DNA from: Psychrobacter piscatorii
Lineage (GTDB): Bacteria; Pseudomonadota; Gammaproteobacteria; Pseudomonadales; Moraxellaceae
Length of the DNA stretch: 64,000 nucleotides
Direction: 5' to 3'
NCBI RefSeq assembly: GCF_904846415.1
Contig: NZ_CAJHAR010000002.1
Span: 1 to 64,000 of the forward strand
This document shows positions 54,994 through 64,000 of the stretch, piece by piece. The translations under genes and the position numbers were made by a program. Under the pieces are notes generated by a model. That model was given only the letters and a program-made list of their open reading frames with translations, ran no database searches and had not been told where the DNA came from. The stretch's first letter is position 1; each line of letters opens with the position of its first letter.

Positions 54994-56484
54994 ATGAATA
55001 AACAGTCTGGTACTACTGCTGATAATACGCCACATGAAGTCACACGCAAAGTATCTGTTGCCATTATTGGCGCAGGTACTGCAGGTCAAAATGCCTTTCG
55101 CCAAGCAAGTAAAATCAAAGACGATGTCGTCATTATCAACGAAGGGTTTTGGACAACAACCTGTATCGCTGTCGGCTGTATGCCTAGCAAACTACTGATT
55201 GCAGCGGCAGATCGTGCACGTGATGCCAATCATTCGGCTGAGTTTGGTATCCATGCAACTGCGCAAATAGATGGCAAACAGGTGATGCAGCGTGTACGTG
55301 ATGAGCGCAGTCATTTTGCTAGCTACATCAAAAAACAAGTAGATAGCTGGCCCGATCACAAAAAAATCGATGGACGTGCTCATATTAACGAGCAAGGGCT
55401 AATCGAAGTCAATGATGAGCGCATTGCGGCGGAACAAATTATTGTAGCGACAGGTAGCTCACCGTCTATACCGGATGGTTGGGCGGATAAGCTTGGTGAT
55501 ACCATGCTCACTTCTGATAGTGTGTTTGAGCTTACAGATTTACCCAACTCTATGGCAGTGGTAGGCGCAGGAGCCATTGGACTAGAACTTGCGCAAGCAT
55601 TTACGCGTTTAGGCGTAGAGGTTACTCTGTTTAACCGAGTCAAACGAGTGGCTGGCCTAAAAGATGATGACATCAATGACAAAGCAATCGACTGCTTAAG
55701 TAGTGAGCTAACCATGCATTTGGGCAGTAAAATCACTGATGTCGGCACAAAGGCTGATGCAGGTAGCGATAGTGCGTTTATTGAATATGAAGACAGTGCT
55801 GGTGCATCGCAGCAGTGGCAAGGTGAGTGTGTGTTAGTCGCTACTGGCCGCCGCAACAATATCAAACAGCTAGGTATCGAAAATCTAGGCGTTGAGCTCG
55901 ATGACAAGAACCGTCCGAAAAACTTAAGTAAAAAGACGGGGCAAATTGGCGATTCAAACATCTATATCGTTGGAGACGCCAATGCTCACATTCCTCTGCT
56001 GCACGTAGCGAGCGATGAGGGCTATAGTGCTGGTAACATGGTCTGTGAAAATACAGAAGATGCCTATATCCGTCCGCCAGCTACCCCTTTTTCTATCGTA
56101 TTTTGCTCGCCGCAAATCGTCAATGTCGGCATGTCTCTACCCGAGATTCAAGAAGATCCTGAGTTAGAGTTTGTGATTGGTAGTGTAAGTTTTGATAACC
56201 AAGGGCGTAGCCGTGTGATGGGTGTTAATTGTGGTCTGCTACATATCTATGGCTGCAAAAAAACCGACAGAATATTAGGCGCTAGCATGGTGGGCCCTGA
56301 TGCTGAATACATCGGTCATATATTGGCCACAGCGATTACCAATGACTTGAGTATTAAAGACATGCTCGATACGCCTTTTTATCACCCTACGATATTAGAA
56401 GGACTGCGTACGGCATTACGTGATGTGCAAGACAAAATGGAAATACCCTACCAATCTCAAGACGCGCAAGAAGACAATTTTTAA
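54994..56484 (+). CDS. dihydrolipoyl dehydrogenase-like flavoprotein
   Basis: Pyridine nucleotide-disulfide oxidoreductase of 496 residues. SVAIIGAGTAGQNAFRQA (FAD site) comes first. The redox-active pair is in TTCIAVGCMPSKLL (CxxxxC), followed by AVVGAGAIGLELAQAFTRLG (NAD(P) site), IYIVGDANAHIPLLHVASDEG, and the C-terminal FYHPTILEG with the catalytic His-Pro...Glu. The N-terminal tail is about 20 residues. It is not next to acyltransferase genes, so it may not belong to a 2-oxoacid complex; a stand-alone thiol oxidoreductase is likely. Confidence 0.88.
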   Translation: MNKQSGTTADNTPHEVTRKVSVAIIGAGTAGQNAFRQASKIKDDVVIINEGFWTTTCIAVGCMPSKLLIAAADRARDANHSAEFGIHATAQIDGKQVMQRVRDERSHFASYIKKQVDSWPDHKKIDGRAHINEQGLIEVNDERIAAEQIIVATGSSPSIPDGWADKLGDTMLTSDSVFELTDLPNSMAVVGAGAIGLELAQAFTRLGVEVTLFNRVKRVAGLKDDDINDKAIDCLSSELTMHLGSKITDVGTKADAGSDSAFIEYEDSAGASQQWQGECVLVATGRRNNIKQLGIENLGVELDDKNRPKNLSKKTGQIGDSNIYIVGDANAHIPLLHVASDEGYSAGNMVCENTEDAYIRPPATPFSIVFCSPQIVNVGMSLPEIQEDPELEFVIGSVSFDNQGRSRVMGVNCGLLHIYGCKKTDRILGASMVGPDAEYIGHILATAITNDLSIKDMLDTPFYHPTILEGLRTALRDVQDKMEIPYQSQDAQEDNF

Positions 56485-56601
56485 TTTACAGCCAAGCCTT
56501 GCTCTAAAAAAATAGAGTTAGGCTTAGTCATCACTCATGCTATATTTGATTGACTAGACAACTTGAGGTAACGTGTGACCAGATACCTCATTTATTAAAC
56601 C

Positions 56602-57816
56602 TTGTATACACACACCCTGCATGGACGAAAAAATCCAATCGCTAGTGTTACCGACTTTTTTAAAGAAATCATTCGTGACCTGCATACTAGCCTCTACCTT
56701 GCGCTTGGCGGATCTATAGACGAAGAGTCGCTCAATTGGTCTTCTCAAGCAGTAGAGCTTGCCAGCACTGGCATAAAAATCCTAATACTGCTTGCGGTAT
56801 TGGGATTTTTTTATTGGTTGGCCAATTATATTCTCAAGCAAAGCAGAGCTAAAATTCGTTTAAATGATCGCCGTACCAAGATTGCCCGCTCAACGCTACG
56901 TTACGTTTGGATTGTCGCCAGTCTGATAGCGATCATGAGTCAGATAAATTTTGAACCAGAAACCATCAAGGCGACAGCAAAAGCAAGTACGTGGGCTGGT
57001 ATCTACTACGTACTGTGGGCGTCGTCTGGTCAAATTATTCATAAAGTCCTACAGCATTATGGACTCAATGCCTCGATAGAGCAGCTGCTCAAAAATATCT
57101 TGTCGGTACTCCTATTGGTACTTGGGCTCGCCAGCGTGATGGCGCAATTTGGTTTTGATATCGTATCGCTAGTTGCAGGTTTGGGTATTGTCGGCTTAGC
57201 CGTCGGTTTCGCTGCTCAATCGACGCTTGCCAACTTTATCGCCGGTATCACTATTTTGCTAGAACAGTCCTTTCAAGTTGGGGACTGGATTCATATCAAT
57301 GATAATGAGGGGCGCGTGGTGCTTATTGCCTTGCGCACTACTCATATCCTAACTCGAGACAATATTACTGTTATTATTCCAAACTCTAATGTCGCCTCCT
57401 CAGAAGTGATTAATTTGACCTCCAAAAACTTTATACGTTTTGATATTCGTGTCCGTATTGCCTTTGAAGATGATATCGAGCTGGCACGCAAAGAGATTTT
57501 GCAAGTACTCAGCAATACCGATGCAGTACTCAATCGTCCTGAGACTTCAGCGACCGTAGCAGAAATTGGGGAGTATGGCGTATTTTTTATCGTGCGTTTT
57601 TGGGTCAAGCCAGCAGCCGTGGCACGTATACCCAAAATCAAAGAAGTGCTACAAGAAGAGATAAAAATTGCCTTTGATGCGGCCAATATCTCGACGCCCT
57701 ATCCACATATGCGCCTGCTCATGCCAAAAGACGTCGACTACCCTATCGCTACTAAGCCTTTTGCGACCACCACTCAAGTTGTATCGGGAAAGTCATCATT
57801 GGCAAAGGATGAGTAG
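56602..57816 (+). CDS. MscS-type mechanosensitive channel, 5' end uncertain
   Basis: Small-conductance mechanosensitive channel of about 400 residues. Three membrane helices near the N-terminal half are followed by the MscS pore-lining region (LVAGLGIVGLAVGFAAQSTLANFIAGI) and the beta-domain ILLEQSFQVGDWIHINDNEGRVV, then the C-terminal alpha/beta region. The in-frame start is a TTG at 56602 and gives an odd leader, MYTHTLHGRKNP. In the +1 frame an ATG at 56621 gives MDEKIQSLVLPTF. One extra T in the T6 run at 56656-56661 would join it to the channel, so a frameshift or sequencing error is possible. Confidence 0.85.
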   Translation: MYTHTLHGRKNPIASVTDFFKEIIRDLHTSLYLALGGSIDEESLNWSSQAVELASTGIKILILLAVLGFFYWLANYILKQSRAKIRLNDRRTKIARSTLRYVWIVASLIAIMSQINFEPETIKATAKASTWAGIYYVLWASSGQIIHKVLQHYGLNASIEQLLKNILSVLLLVLGLASVMAQFGFDIVSLVAGLGIVGLAVGFAAQSTLANFIAGITILLEQSFQVGDWIHINDNEGRVVLIALRTTHILTRDNITVIIPNSNVASSEVINLTSKNFIRFDIRVRIAFEDDIELARKEILQVLSNTDAVLNRPETSATVAEIGEYGVFFIVRFWVKPAAVARIPKIKEVLQEEIKIAFDAANISTPYPHMRLLMPKDVDYPIATKPFATTTQVVSGKSSLAKDE

Positions 57817-57984
57817 CTGATTTATTTTCATGTATTTATCTATCGCACCTCAAACTTGTCGCACCTATTGCACCTTAAACATTGCCACTTTGAACCATCC
57901 TACTGTGAATTATGGTAAAATTACTGGTTAAAACATCTATTTTATTATTTGCCTCTTTTGTTAATTTAGCCCACAGGTACCCGT

Positions 57985-60279
57985 ATGACCGAACAAACCG
58001 CAGCTGCACCCTCTTCTACATTGTCGCTTGATCTTATCATTACTTGTGCCGATGGGCTTGAGGCACCGCTGCAGACTGAGCTGACAAGTTTCGGTATTGA
58101 TAGCGAAATCAAAAGTACTGGTCGTCTTGCCGTCACGGGTGATTTACGCGACTTGTATACCATCTGCCTTTGGTCACGTGTGGCTTCTCGGGTATTAATG
58201 CTCATCAAACGCAAAAACATCAATGCAGAATACGATGTTGCAGAGCAGCTATATGGTTTGGCAAAATCCATCAATTGGACTGAGCAGTTTAGCTTAGAGC
58301 AAACCTTTGCCATTCGTCTATCTGTTGATAAGCGCGTTGCCGTCAGTCAGCAGTTTGCCATGCTACGTGTCAAAGACGCCATTGCGGATACCTTCAATGA
58401 AGTGTACGACAGCCGTCCGAATGTCGATAGCAAAAACCCAGATTTTTCTATCTTTGCGACTGTCAATGACAAACAAGCCGAGTTGTATTTAGATTTATCA
58501 GGGACCAGTTTGCATCGCCGTGGTTATCGTGTGGCTATGACAGAAGCCCCATTAAAAGAAAACTTGGCAGCTGCCCTACTCTATAGCGCTGGTTGGCACA
58601 AGAAAAACGACGCAGGCGATGCGCCTTACTATAATGCGTTAATAGACCCAATGTGTGGCTCTGGTACCTTCCTTATCGAAGCGCTACTCATGCACTGTGA
58701 TTATGCTGTAGGTATCGACAAAGCTGCCAATCAATTTGGATTCTATGAGTGGCAGCATCATGACGAGACGCTATGGCAGGAGATGATTGAGGATGCACAG
58801 ACACGTTTTCGCGAAGCATTAGAGATTGCCAATGAGCAACCAGATACGCTGCCGCTTGTGTTGGGTTTTGATGCTGATAATGGCGCGATTATCGCAACCG
58901 AAAAAAACCTCATCGCGGCAGGACTTCAAGACTTACTCCCGCTACTCGACATCGAACAGCGTGCGCTTGATCAACTCGGTAGCGCCCTAAAGCCGCTCGT
59001 GGATGATGGTCGATTGAGTAATCCTTTAATCATTACCAACCCGCCTTATGGTGAGCGTTTGGGTGATGAAGAAATGATCAAGCCACTGTATCAAGCCATT
59101 GGCCTGATTGTACAAGACAGCTTTGCGGGCAGCGGTATCGATCCAATGCTTGGCATATTGGCTGCTCGTGTCGAGCAAGTAGATATCCTACCGATTAAAG
59201 AACCAAAAACGTTACGCTGTCATAATGGCGCGATCACCGTCTATTTCCGCTACGGAACGCTTATCGCTGGACAGACAGGCAATCTTGTCAGCCGTTTTGA
59301 AAAGCGTGAGATCGAAGTAGAAGACGGACAGGACTTTATTAATCGTCTGCAAAAAAATCTGACCAAGCTTAAGAAACTGGCTAAAAAAGACAATGTTAGC
59401 AACATTCGCGTCTACGATGCCGACTTGCCTGACTTCAAAGTCGCGATCGATTTATACGGCGATTATGCCCACGTGCAAGAGTATGCACCGCCTAAAACCA
59501 TTCCACCTGAAACGGCTAAAAAACGCTTTAACCTAGCACTGATGGGTATCCGTGAAGTCTTTGATATTAATCGTGAACAGATTTTTATCAAAACGCGTGC
59601 CCGTCAGTCTGGTAACGATCAGTACAGTAAACAGAACACCACAGAAAAACGCGGCAAGTTTCATGTCGCCCGCGAAGATGGTGCTTATTTTTATGTTAAC
59701 TTTACGGACTATCTAGACACGGGGCTGTTCATCGATCACCGTAATATGCGTGCTCGTATTAAAGACAACAGTCGCGGCAAATCTGTCTTAAACCTGTTTG
59801 CTTATACTTGTACCGCCAGTGTGCATGCAGCGCTTGCTGGTGCCAAAAAAGTCACGAGCGTTGACTTGTCACAGAACTATTTAGATTGGGGCAAACAGAA
59901 CTTTGTGCTCAATGGTCTAGACGTCAGCCGCAATAAATATCAATTCGTTGCCGCCGATATTTTTGAATGGATTAAAGACAACACCGAGCAGTTTGATATT
60001 ATCTTTATTGATCCGCCGACTTTCTCAAACTCGAAGAAGTTTCAAGGCACCTTTGATGTGCAGCGTGATCATGCAGCTCTGATCAATCGGGCCATGAACC
60101 GCTTAACGTCTGATGGCGTTTTGTATTTCTCTAATAACTTCACGCGCTTTGAGCTAGATGAGCAGTTAGTCGAGCGCTACGATATCGTTAATATCACGCA
60201 AAAAACGATTGGTTTTGATTTCAATATCAAAAAGCCTATTCATCAAAGCTTTGAGATTCGCCATCGTCAGAGTCTATAG
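57985..60279 (+). CDS. rlmL: bifunctional 23S rRNA methyltransferase RlmKL
   Basis: Methylates G2445 (N2) and G2069 (N7) of 23S rRNA. 764 residues. The N-terminal THUMP region is followed by the RlmL domain with DPMCGSGTFLIEALLM (SAM site) and ITNPPYGERL (NPPY). The RlmK domain at the C-terminus has VLNLFAYTCTASVHAALAGAKKVTSVDLS and IIFIDPPTFSNSKKF. This is the fused form usual in gammaproteobacteria. AGG precedes the ATG. Confidence 0.96.
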   Translation: MTEQTAAAPSSTLSLDLIITCADGLEAPLQTELTSFGIDSEIKSTGRLAVTGDLRDLYTICLWSRVASRVLMLIKRKNINAEYDVAEQLYGLAKSINWTEQFSLEQTFAIRLSVDKRVAVSQQFAMLRVKDAIADTFNEVYDSRPNVDSKNPDFSIFATVNDKQAELYLDLSGTSLHRRGYRVAMTEAPLKENLAAALLYSAGWHKKNDAGDAPYYNALIDPMCGSGTFLIEALLMHCDYAVGIDKAANQFGFYEWQHHDETLWQEMIEDAQTRFREALEIANEQPDTLPLVLGFDADNGAIIATEKNLIAAGLQDLLPLLDIEQRALDQLGSALKPLVDDGRLSNPLIITNPPYGERLGDEEMIKPLYQAIGLIVQDSFAGSGIDPMLGILAARVEQVDILPIKEPKTLRCHNGAITVYFRYGTLIAGQTGNLVSRFEKREIEVEDGQDFINRLQKNLTKLKKLAKKDNVSNIRVYDADLPDFKVAIDLYGDYAHVQEYAPPKTIPPETAKKRFNLALMGIREVFDINREQIFIKTRARQSGNDQYSKQNTTEKRGKFHVAREDGAYFYVNFTDYLDTGLFIDHRNMRARIKDNSRGKSVLNLFAYTCTASVHAALAGAKKVTSVDLSQNYLDWGKQNFVLNGLDVSRNKYQFVAADIFEWIKDNTEQFDIIFIDPPTFSNSKKFQGTFDVQRDHAALINRAMNRLTSDGVLYFSNNFTRFELDEQLVERYDIVNITQKTIGFDFNIKKPIHQSFEIRHRQSL

Positions 60280-60399
60280 ATAAGCATTTATGAGTGAGCA
60301 CTGCTGCTATATAGGCAAATGCCATGAACAAGGTAGCTATAATAAATAGCGTAACTACCTGAAACTTAGGTTTTTGCCCAATGTATATGAAATATAACC

Positions 60400-60432
60400 A
60401 TGACCCAATCGGCTTTGATTGGGTCATTTTTT
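60400..60432 (+). terminator. terminator after rlmL
   Basis: ATGACCCAATC and GATTGGGTCAT pair perfectly around GGCTTT, followed by a run of T. Confidence 0.92.
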
Positions 60433-60537
60433 GTTGTTATGATAGAGCATTACTAGGCGATGGATTTGCGCAGTTATAGCGTAAGCATCGCCTTTTATGT
60501 CATTAAATCTCTAACGTCTAATAACAAGGATAACACC

Positions 60538-61113
60538 ATGGCTTTATCACTTAACAAAGGCGGTAACTTATCGCTAACGAAAACTGATCCAAATTTGACC
60601 AAGCTACTAATCGGTCTAGGCTGGGATGAGCGCGCCACCTCTGGTGCTGAGTTCGATCTTGATGCCAGTGTATTTTTGCTAAATGGTGCAGGTAAAGTGC
60701 GCGGCGACCATGACTTTATTTTTTATAATCAGCTGAAGTCTGATAATGGCGCGGTCGAGCACACGGGTGATAACCGTACTGGCGAAGGCGATGGTGATGA
60801 TGAAGTTATCAAAGTAAACTTAACCCAAGTACCTGCTGACGTTGATAAGGTAGTTGTGACGGTGACTATCCATGACGCTGCTACTCGCAACCAAAACTTC
60901 GGTCAGGTAGCCAATGCCTTTATCCGCGTTGTCAATGAAGAGACCGGCACTGAAGTGGTACGTTTTGATCTAGCAGAAGACTACTCTGTTGAGACCGCCA
61001 TGGTGTTTGGTGAAGTGTATCGCCACAATGGCGAATGGAAATTCCGCGCGGTAGGTCAAGGTTATTCAGGCGGCTTGCAAGCGATGTGTCATCAGTACGG
61101 CGTTGATATCTAG
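60538..61113 (+). CDS. terD: TerD family protein
   Basis: Calcium-binding stress protein of 191 residues. The ATG at 60538 has AAGGA upstream and gives [20 protein letters not shown], the normal TerD start. The Ca2+ site residues lie in [10 protein letters not shown] and the acidic loop [13 protein letters not shown], with [18 protein letters not shown] at the end. Ter proteins are linked to tellurite, phage and envelope stress resistance. The partner in this window is a DUF475 (TerC-like) membrane protein encoded downstream. Confidence 0.95.
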   Translation: MALSLNKGGNLSLTKTDPNLTKLLIGLGWDERATSGAEFDLDASVFLLNGAGKVRGDHDFIFYNQLKSDNGAVEHTGDNRTGEGDGDDEVIKVNLTQVPADVDKVVVTVTIHDAATRNQNFGQVANAFIRVVNEETGTEVVRFDLAEDYSVETAMVFGEVYRHNGEWKFRAVGQGYSGGLQAMCHQYGVDI

Positions 61114-61255
61114 AGCCTTATTTTTATTGGCATTTGCGCTATCAGCCATTCCGATTAGCACGTCCAAAATATCAAGCGACCATCGTTGCAAATAGTCACA
61201 ATTTTTAATGCCCCAATGACTAGTAATGCTTTACGTTTCGTTTAAAATTATGCAT

Positions 61256-61284
61256 AAAAAGTGGTTAGCAATAACCACTTTTTT
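61256..61284 (+). terminator. terminator between terD and the DUF475 gene
   Basis: AAAAAGTGGTTA and TAACCACTTTTTT pair around GCAA, with a T-run of six. It sits 52 bases before the DUF475 start, so it separates the two genes or attenuates read-through. Confidence 0.9.
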
Positions 61285-61335
61285 GCGGCTTGTGTCTATA
61301 CTAGACCAGCTTTACGCAACCAGACAGGATGTGTC

Positions 61336-62397
61336 ATGAGACATTTTTATTTAGACATTATCTTCACAATCATTGCCTTAGCAATAGCGGCATGGTGGGG
61401 ATATTCACATGGCGGTATGGGTGGAATGATAACCACGCTATCGATTACCGCTATTTTAGCCGTCATGGAGATTTCGTTATCTTTTGATAACGCGGTGGTC
61501 AACGCTTCAGTCCTTAAGGGCTGGGACGAATTTTGGAAAAAGATATTTTTAACCGTGGGTATTTTAATCGCGGTATTCGGTATGCGCTTGGTCTTCCCTA
61601 TTGTCATCGTTGCGGTTACCGCTGACCTTGGTATGATGCAAGTGATCGACTTGGCATTGAACAATCCTCAAGAATACTCAGCCAGATTGATGGCACATCA
61701 CGCTGAAATTTCAGCATTTGGTGGTATTTTCTTACTATTGGTTTTCTTGAACTTTATTTTTGATGACAAAGATGTCCATTGGTTTGAATGGCTTGAGAGC
61801 CGTTTGGTCAAGCTAGGTAAAGTCGATGCAATGAGCGTATTTGTTGCTCTTATCGTCTTAATGATTGCCGTATCATGGGCCAGCGCAGAGCAGTCAAGTG
61901 CTGTGCTCATTGCTGGCGTTTGGGGTATTCTAGTATACCTTGGTGTACAGGTCGTATCTGGTATGCTAGAAGGTGATCTTGAAGAAGACTTAGAGAACGA
62001 AGGAAGTGGCGCAGCCGCGACCAGCGCTATCATGAAAGGCGGTATCATCGGTTTCTTATACTTAGAAGTCCTCGATGCGTCATTCAGTTTCGATGGTGTG
62101 ATTGGCGCATTTGCCATTACCAATGATGTCATCGTTATCATGCTTGGTCTTGCTATTGGTGCGATGTTCGTGCGTTCAATGACTATCTTCTTGGTAGACA
62201 AAGGCACGCTTGATGAGTTTATTTATCTTGAGCATGGCGCACATTACGCCATCGGTGCCTTGGCCATCATTATGCTGTTGTCAGTGAAGTTCCATGTACC
62301 AGAAATCATTACTGGTCTTATCGGTATTGCCTTTATTGGTTTTGCATTATGGGCATCGCTGAAACATCGTAAAGCGGAAGCAGCAAGGCTTAATTAA
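61336..62397 (+). CDS. DUF475 (TerC-like) integral membrane protein
   Basis: 353 residues with about 9 membrane helices. Two acidic motifs mark it as a TerC-like protein: MEISLSFDNAVVNASVL near residue 45 and LEVLDASFSFDGVIGAFAIT in the second half. TerC-like proteins are thought to form metal-related complexes with TerD in stress resistance, and some export manganese. The ATG at 61336 has AGGA upstream; the frame is open 25 codons earlier and overlaps a terminator, which argues against an earlier start. Confidence 0.9.
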   Translation: MRHFYLDIIFTIIALAIAAWWGYSHGGMGGMITTLSITAILAVMEISLSFDNAVVNASVLKGWDEFWKKIFLTVGILIAVFGMRLVFPIVIVAVTADLGMMQVIDLALNNPQEYSARLMAHHAEISAFGGIFLLLVFLNFIFDDKDVHWFEWLESRLVKLGKVDAMSVFVALIVLMIAVSWASAEQSSAVLIAGVWGILVYLGVQVVSGMLEGDLEEDLENEGSGAAATSAIMKGGIIGFLYLEVLDASFSFDGVIGAFAITNDVIVIMLGLAIGAMFVRSMTIFLVDKGTLDEFIYLEHGAHYAIGALAIIMLLSVKFHVPEIITGLIGIAFIGFALWASLKHRKAEAARLN

Positions 62398-62428
62398 GAC
62401 CTATTGTCCGCATGATGCTGTGTAGCTT

Positions 62429-62465
62429 AAGCAGGTCGTATCATCAGATATGGCCTGCTTTTTTG
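62429..62465 (+). terminator. terminator after the DUF475 gene
   Basis: AAGCAGG and CCTGCTT pair, with an inner TATC/GATA stem, followed by TTTTT. Confidence 0.85.
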
Positions 62466-62625
62466 CGTTATAATGGCAGGCGTTAGTTACACGGCGAATC
62501 CTTACCTATCGCCAAAATAGGTACGTATTTTGCTTCACATACAATTTTCTCATCACTACTATGCGTTATTCGGTTAGAATCCTCGTCCATTAATCACTCA
62601 CCAAAAATGAGACCTTTCAACCACT

Positions 62626-63546
62626 ATGCAACAGATTCTTGATGATATTGCCGCACAGATGGCACTTGAAACCGATCGTGGAAAAGTAGCGGACTATATC
62701 CCACAACTGGCCCATGTAGATCCAAACCAGTTTGGTATTGCAGTCGCGACACCTGACGGAAAGATGTATACAGCAGGCAATGCGAGCACTCTGTTTTCGA
62801 TCCAAAGTATCTCTAAGATATTCACCCTAACCATTGCACTTGGCAAGTTGGGCGATGGACTTTGGACACACGTTGGTCGTGAACCCTCAGGTGACCCTTT
62901 CAACTCAATCGTCATGCTAGAACATGAAACTGGTCGACCGCGCAATCCATTCATCAATGCTGGTGCCATTGCGGTGGTAGATGCGATCATGATGGGCCAC
63001 GAACCTAGAGAAATATTGGCTGAGATTCTACAGTTTGTGCATTTTATTACGGACGATGAGTCCATCCGTTTTGACCACAAAGTGGCAGCGTCTGAGATGG
63101 AGCACAAAGACCGCAACGCCTCGCTTGCGCACTTTATGAAATCCTTTGGTCGTCTCAAGCACGATGTGGACAAGGTGTTGGGTACTTACTTTCATCAATG
63201 CTCGATCGAGATGAATTGCCAGCAATTAGCCAGCGCTGGTCTGTATTTGGTCTCTAACGGAGTTGATAAGCACTCAGGGGTACGTGTAATCAACGAGCAT
63301 CGAGCAAGAAGGATTAACTCACTAATGATGATGTGCGGTCATTACGATGGGTCTGGTGAGTTTGCCTATCGCGTCGGTTTGCCTGGTAAAAGTGGGGTTG
63401 GTGGCGGTATTTTGACCATAGCTCCCGGTAAAGGCTCTATCGCTGTCTGGTCGCCAGGGCTGGATCATATCGGCAACTCCAAGCTTGGGTTAAAAGCATT
63501 AGAGCTGTTTGTACAAGAAACGGGCTGGTCTGTTTTTGCCGAATAA
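62626..63546 (+). CDS. glsA: glutaminase A
   Basis: Serine-dependent beta-lactamase-like enzyme converting glutamine to glutamate and ammonia. 306 residues, the usual length, with [10 protein letters not shown] containing Ser61-x-x-Lys64, [23 protein letters not shown], and [27 protein letters not shown] near the C-terminus. No obvious ribosome binding site precedes the ATG. It is monocistronic with a terminator after it. Confidence 0.97.
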   Translation: MQQILDDIAAQMALETDRGKVADYIPQLAHVDPNQFGIAVATPDGKMYTAGNASTLFSIQSISKIFTLTIALGKLGDGLWTHVGREPSGDPFNSIVMLEHETGRPRNPFINAGAIAVVDAIMMGHEPREILAEILQFVHFITDDESIRFDHKVAASEMEHKDRNASLAHFMKSFGRLKHDVDKVLGTYFHQCSIEMNCQQLASAGLYLVSNGVDKHSGVRVINEHRARRINSLMMMCGHYDGSGEFAYRVGLPGKSGVGGGILTIAPGKGSIAVWSPGLDHIGNSKLGLKALELFVQETGWSVFAE

Positions 63547-63625
63547 AAGCTTTATCTAAATACTTTTATCGATAGATTATTCAGCACAATATTACGTCTA
63601 AATTGTATTGAGTTTTTAGGCTCAC

Positions 63626-63667
63626 AGCGGGTCGTACCAACATATCTGGTACGACCCGCTTTTTTTG
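63626..63667 (+). terminator. terminator after glsA
   Basis: AGCGGGTCGTACCA and TGGTACGACCCGCT form a perfect 14-bp stem followed by seven T. Confidence 0.95.
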
Positions 63668-64000
63668 GTGATGTCTTTGCAACTAAGGTAGGTTTCTCTT
63701 CATTCTATGGCTTAATTCAAAGAAAACAGCTGTAGAATAATTTACCTTTGCATAACAATACGTTAACCACTATTGCTAAGATGATTAAAAAGTATCGAAA
63801 ATGCAGGGTTATTATGTCGCTTAGTAAGCATATAGTAAGCGCACAAAATACGCCTTGCTTAGTGAGCAAACGCTTAGTATAGTAAAACGTAATGATATGC
63901 AGGACGTGGTGTACAGGTAGGTTCTTTGCCAGTTGTCCTTTCATATCAGTCACTGCACAACTTTTAGTTTATTTTTTAAACCCAATCCACTTAATTATTA
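63668..64000. other. gene-free end of the window
   Basis: No supported gene. A 78-codon open frame on the minus strand (63717-63953) has no ribosome binding site of note and no recognisable sequence. Its hydrophobic composition is what AT-rich DNA gives by chance. Confidence 0.4.

Noticed and set aside
61114-61335. yybP-ykoY manganese riboswitch before the DUF475 gene
   Set aside because: The conserved GGGGAGUAG and GCCGCCGAAA cores are absent; the only structure is a normal terminator.
61698-62207. 169-codon antisense ORF within the DUF475 gene
   Set aside because: Shadow of a gene with clear TerC-type motifs; the Ser/Pro/Thr-rich translation is an artefact.
63717-63953. 78-codon hydrophobic minus-strand ORF
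   Set aside because: No recognisable motif and no strong ribosome binding site; hydrophobic translation is typical of AT-rich non-coding DNA.

Overview
The window looks like a chromosomal segment of a gammaproteobacterium of the Moraxellaceae, most probably Psychrobacter. This is inferred from gene content and style: MetZ-type methionine synthesis, a split gcvT-gcvH / gcvP set, a cbb3 oxidase operon, RlmKL, GlsA, TerD beside a DUF475 protein, moderate GC with AT-rich intergenic DNA, and frequent TTG/GTG starts. No rRNA, tRNA, CRISPR array or prophage was seen. There is one complete insertion sequence.

Layout. (1) 1-6006 is an RNA-repair region. rtcB lies behind a good sigma-54 promoter and is followed by an AT-rich cassette (an unknown gene, a small ORF and a SUKH/SMI1-KNR4 protein) and a DIP1984-family gene. 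Then come a structured, terminator-ended intergenic stretch, two opposite-strand envelope genes, and rtcA. (2) 6128-8823 holds a GltB-like FMN protein and a phosphodiester-glycosidase lipoprotein. (3) 8955-13192 is a minus-strand unit, MoxR AAA+ ATPase / 707-residue PD-(D/E)XK nuclease-like protein / CoxE-type VWA protein. The nuclease gene sits exactly between two genes that are normally adjacent. (4) 14960-21233 is the glycine cleavage locus: two glycine aptamers joined by a hairpin linker, then gcvT, gcvH, a nitroreductase and gcvP. (5) 21347-33253 holds housekeeping genes (rnd, recR, ybaB/ebfC, metZ, dusA), hydrolases, a PLD-family lipoprotein, an MFS transporter and a CPBP protease. (6) 33408-41011 holds sppA, a ComEC whose C-terminal domain appears split into a second ORF, a DUF2062 protein, and lolD/lolC. 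(7) 42512-43933 is an intact IS3-family element with a 3-bp target duplication and an A6G frameshift site. (8) 45246-51310 is ccoNOQP-ccoG-ccoH. (9) 51416-63546 holds ttcA, queC, a Bcp peroxiredoxin, a lipoamide-dehydrogenase-like flavoprotein, an MscS channel with a possible 5' frameshift, rlmKL, terD, a DUF475 protein and glsA.

How the parts work together. RtcB, RtcA and the DIP1984 protein form an inducible RNA repair set, and the SUKH protein in the same transcription unit suggests a link to toxin immunity. MoxR and VWA proteins usually act as a chaperone pair, so the embedded nuclease is the best candidate for an undescribed three-component system. The glycine aptamers would match glycine cleavage expression to glycine supply. 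The cco operon builds a high-affinity terminal oxidase with its assembly factors. Many genes end in clear intrinsic terminators, listed separately.
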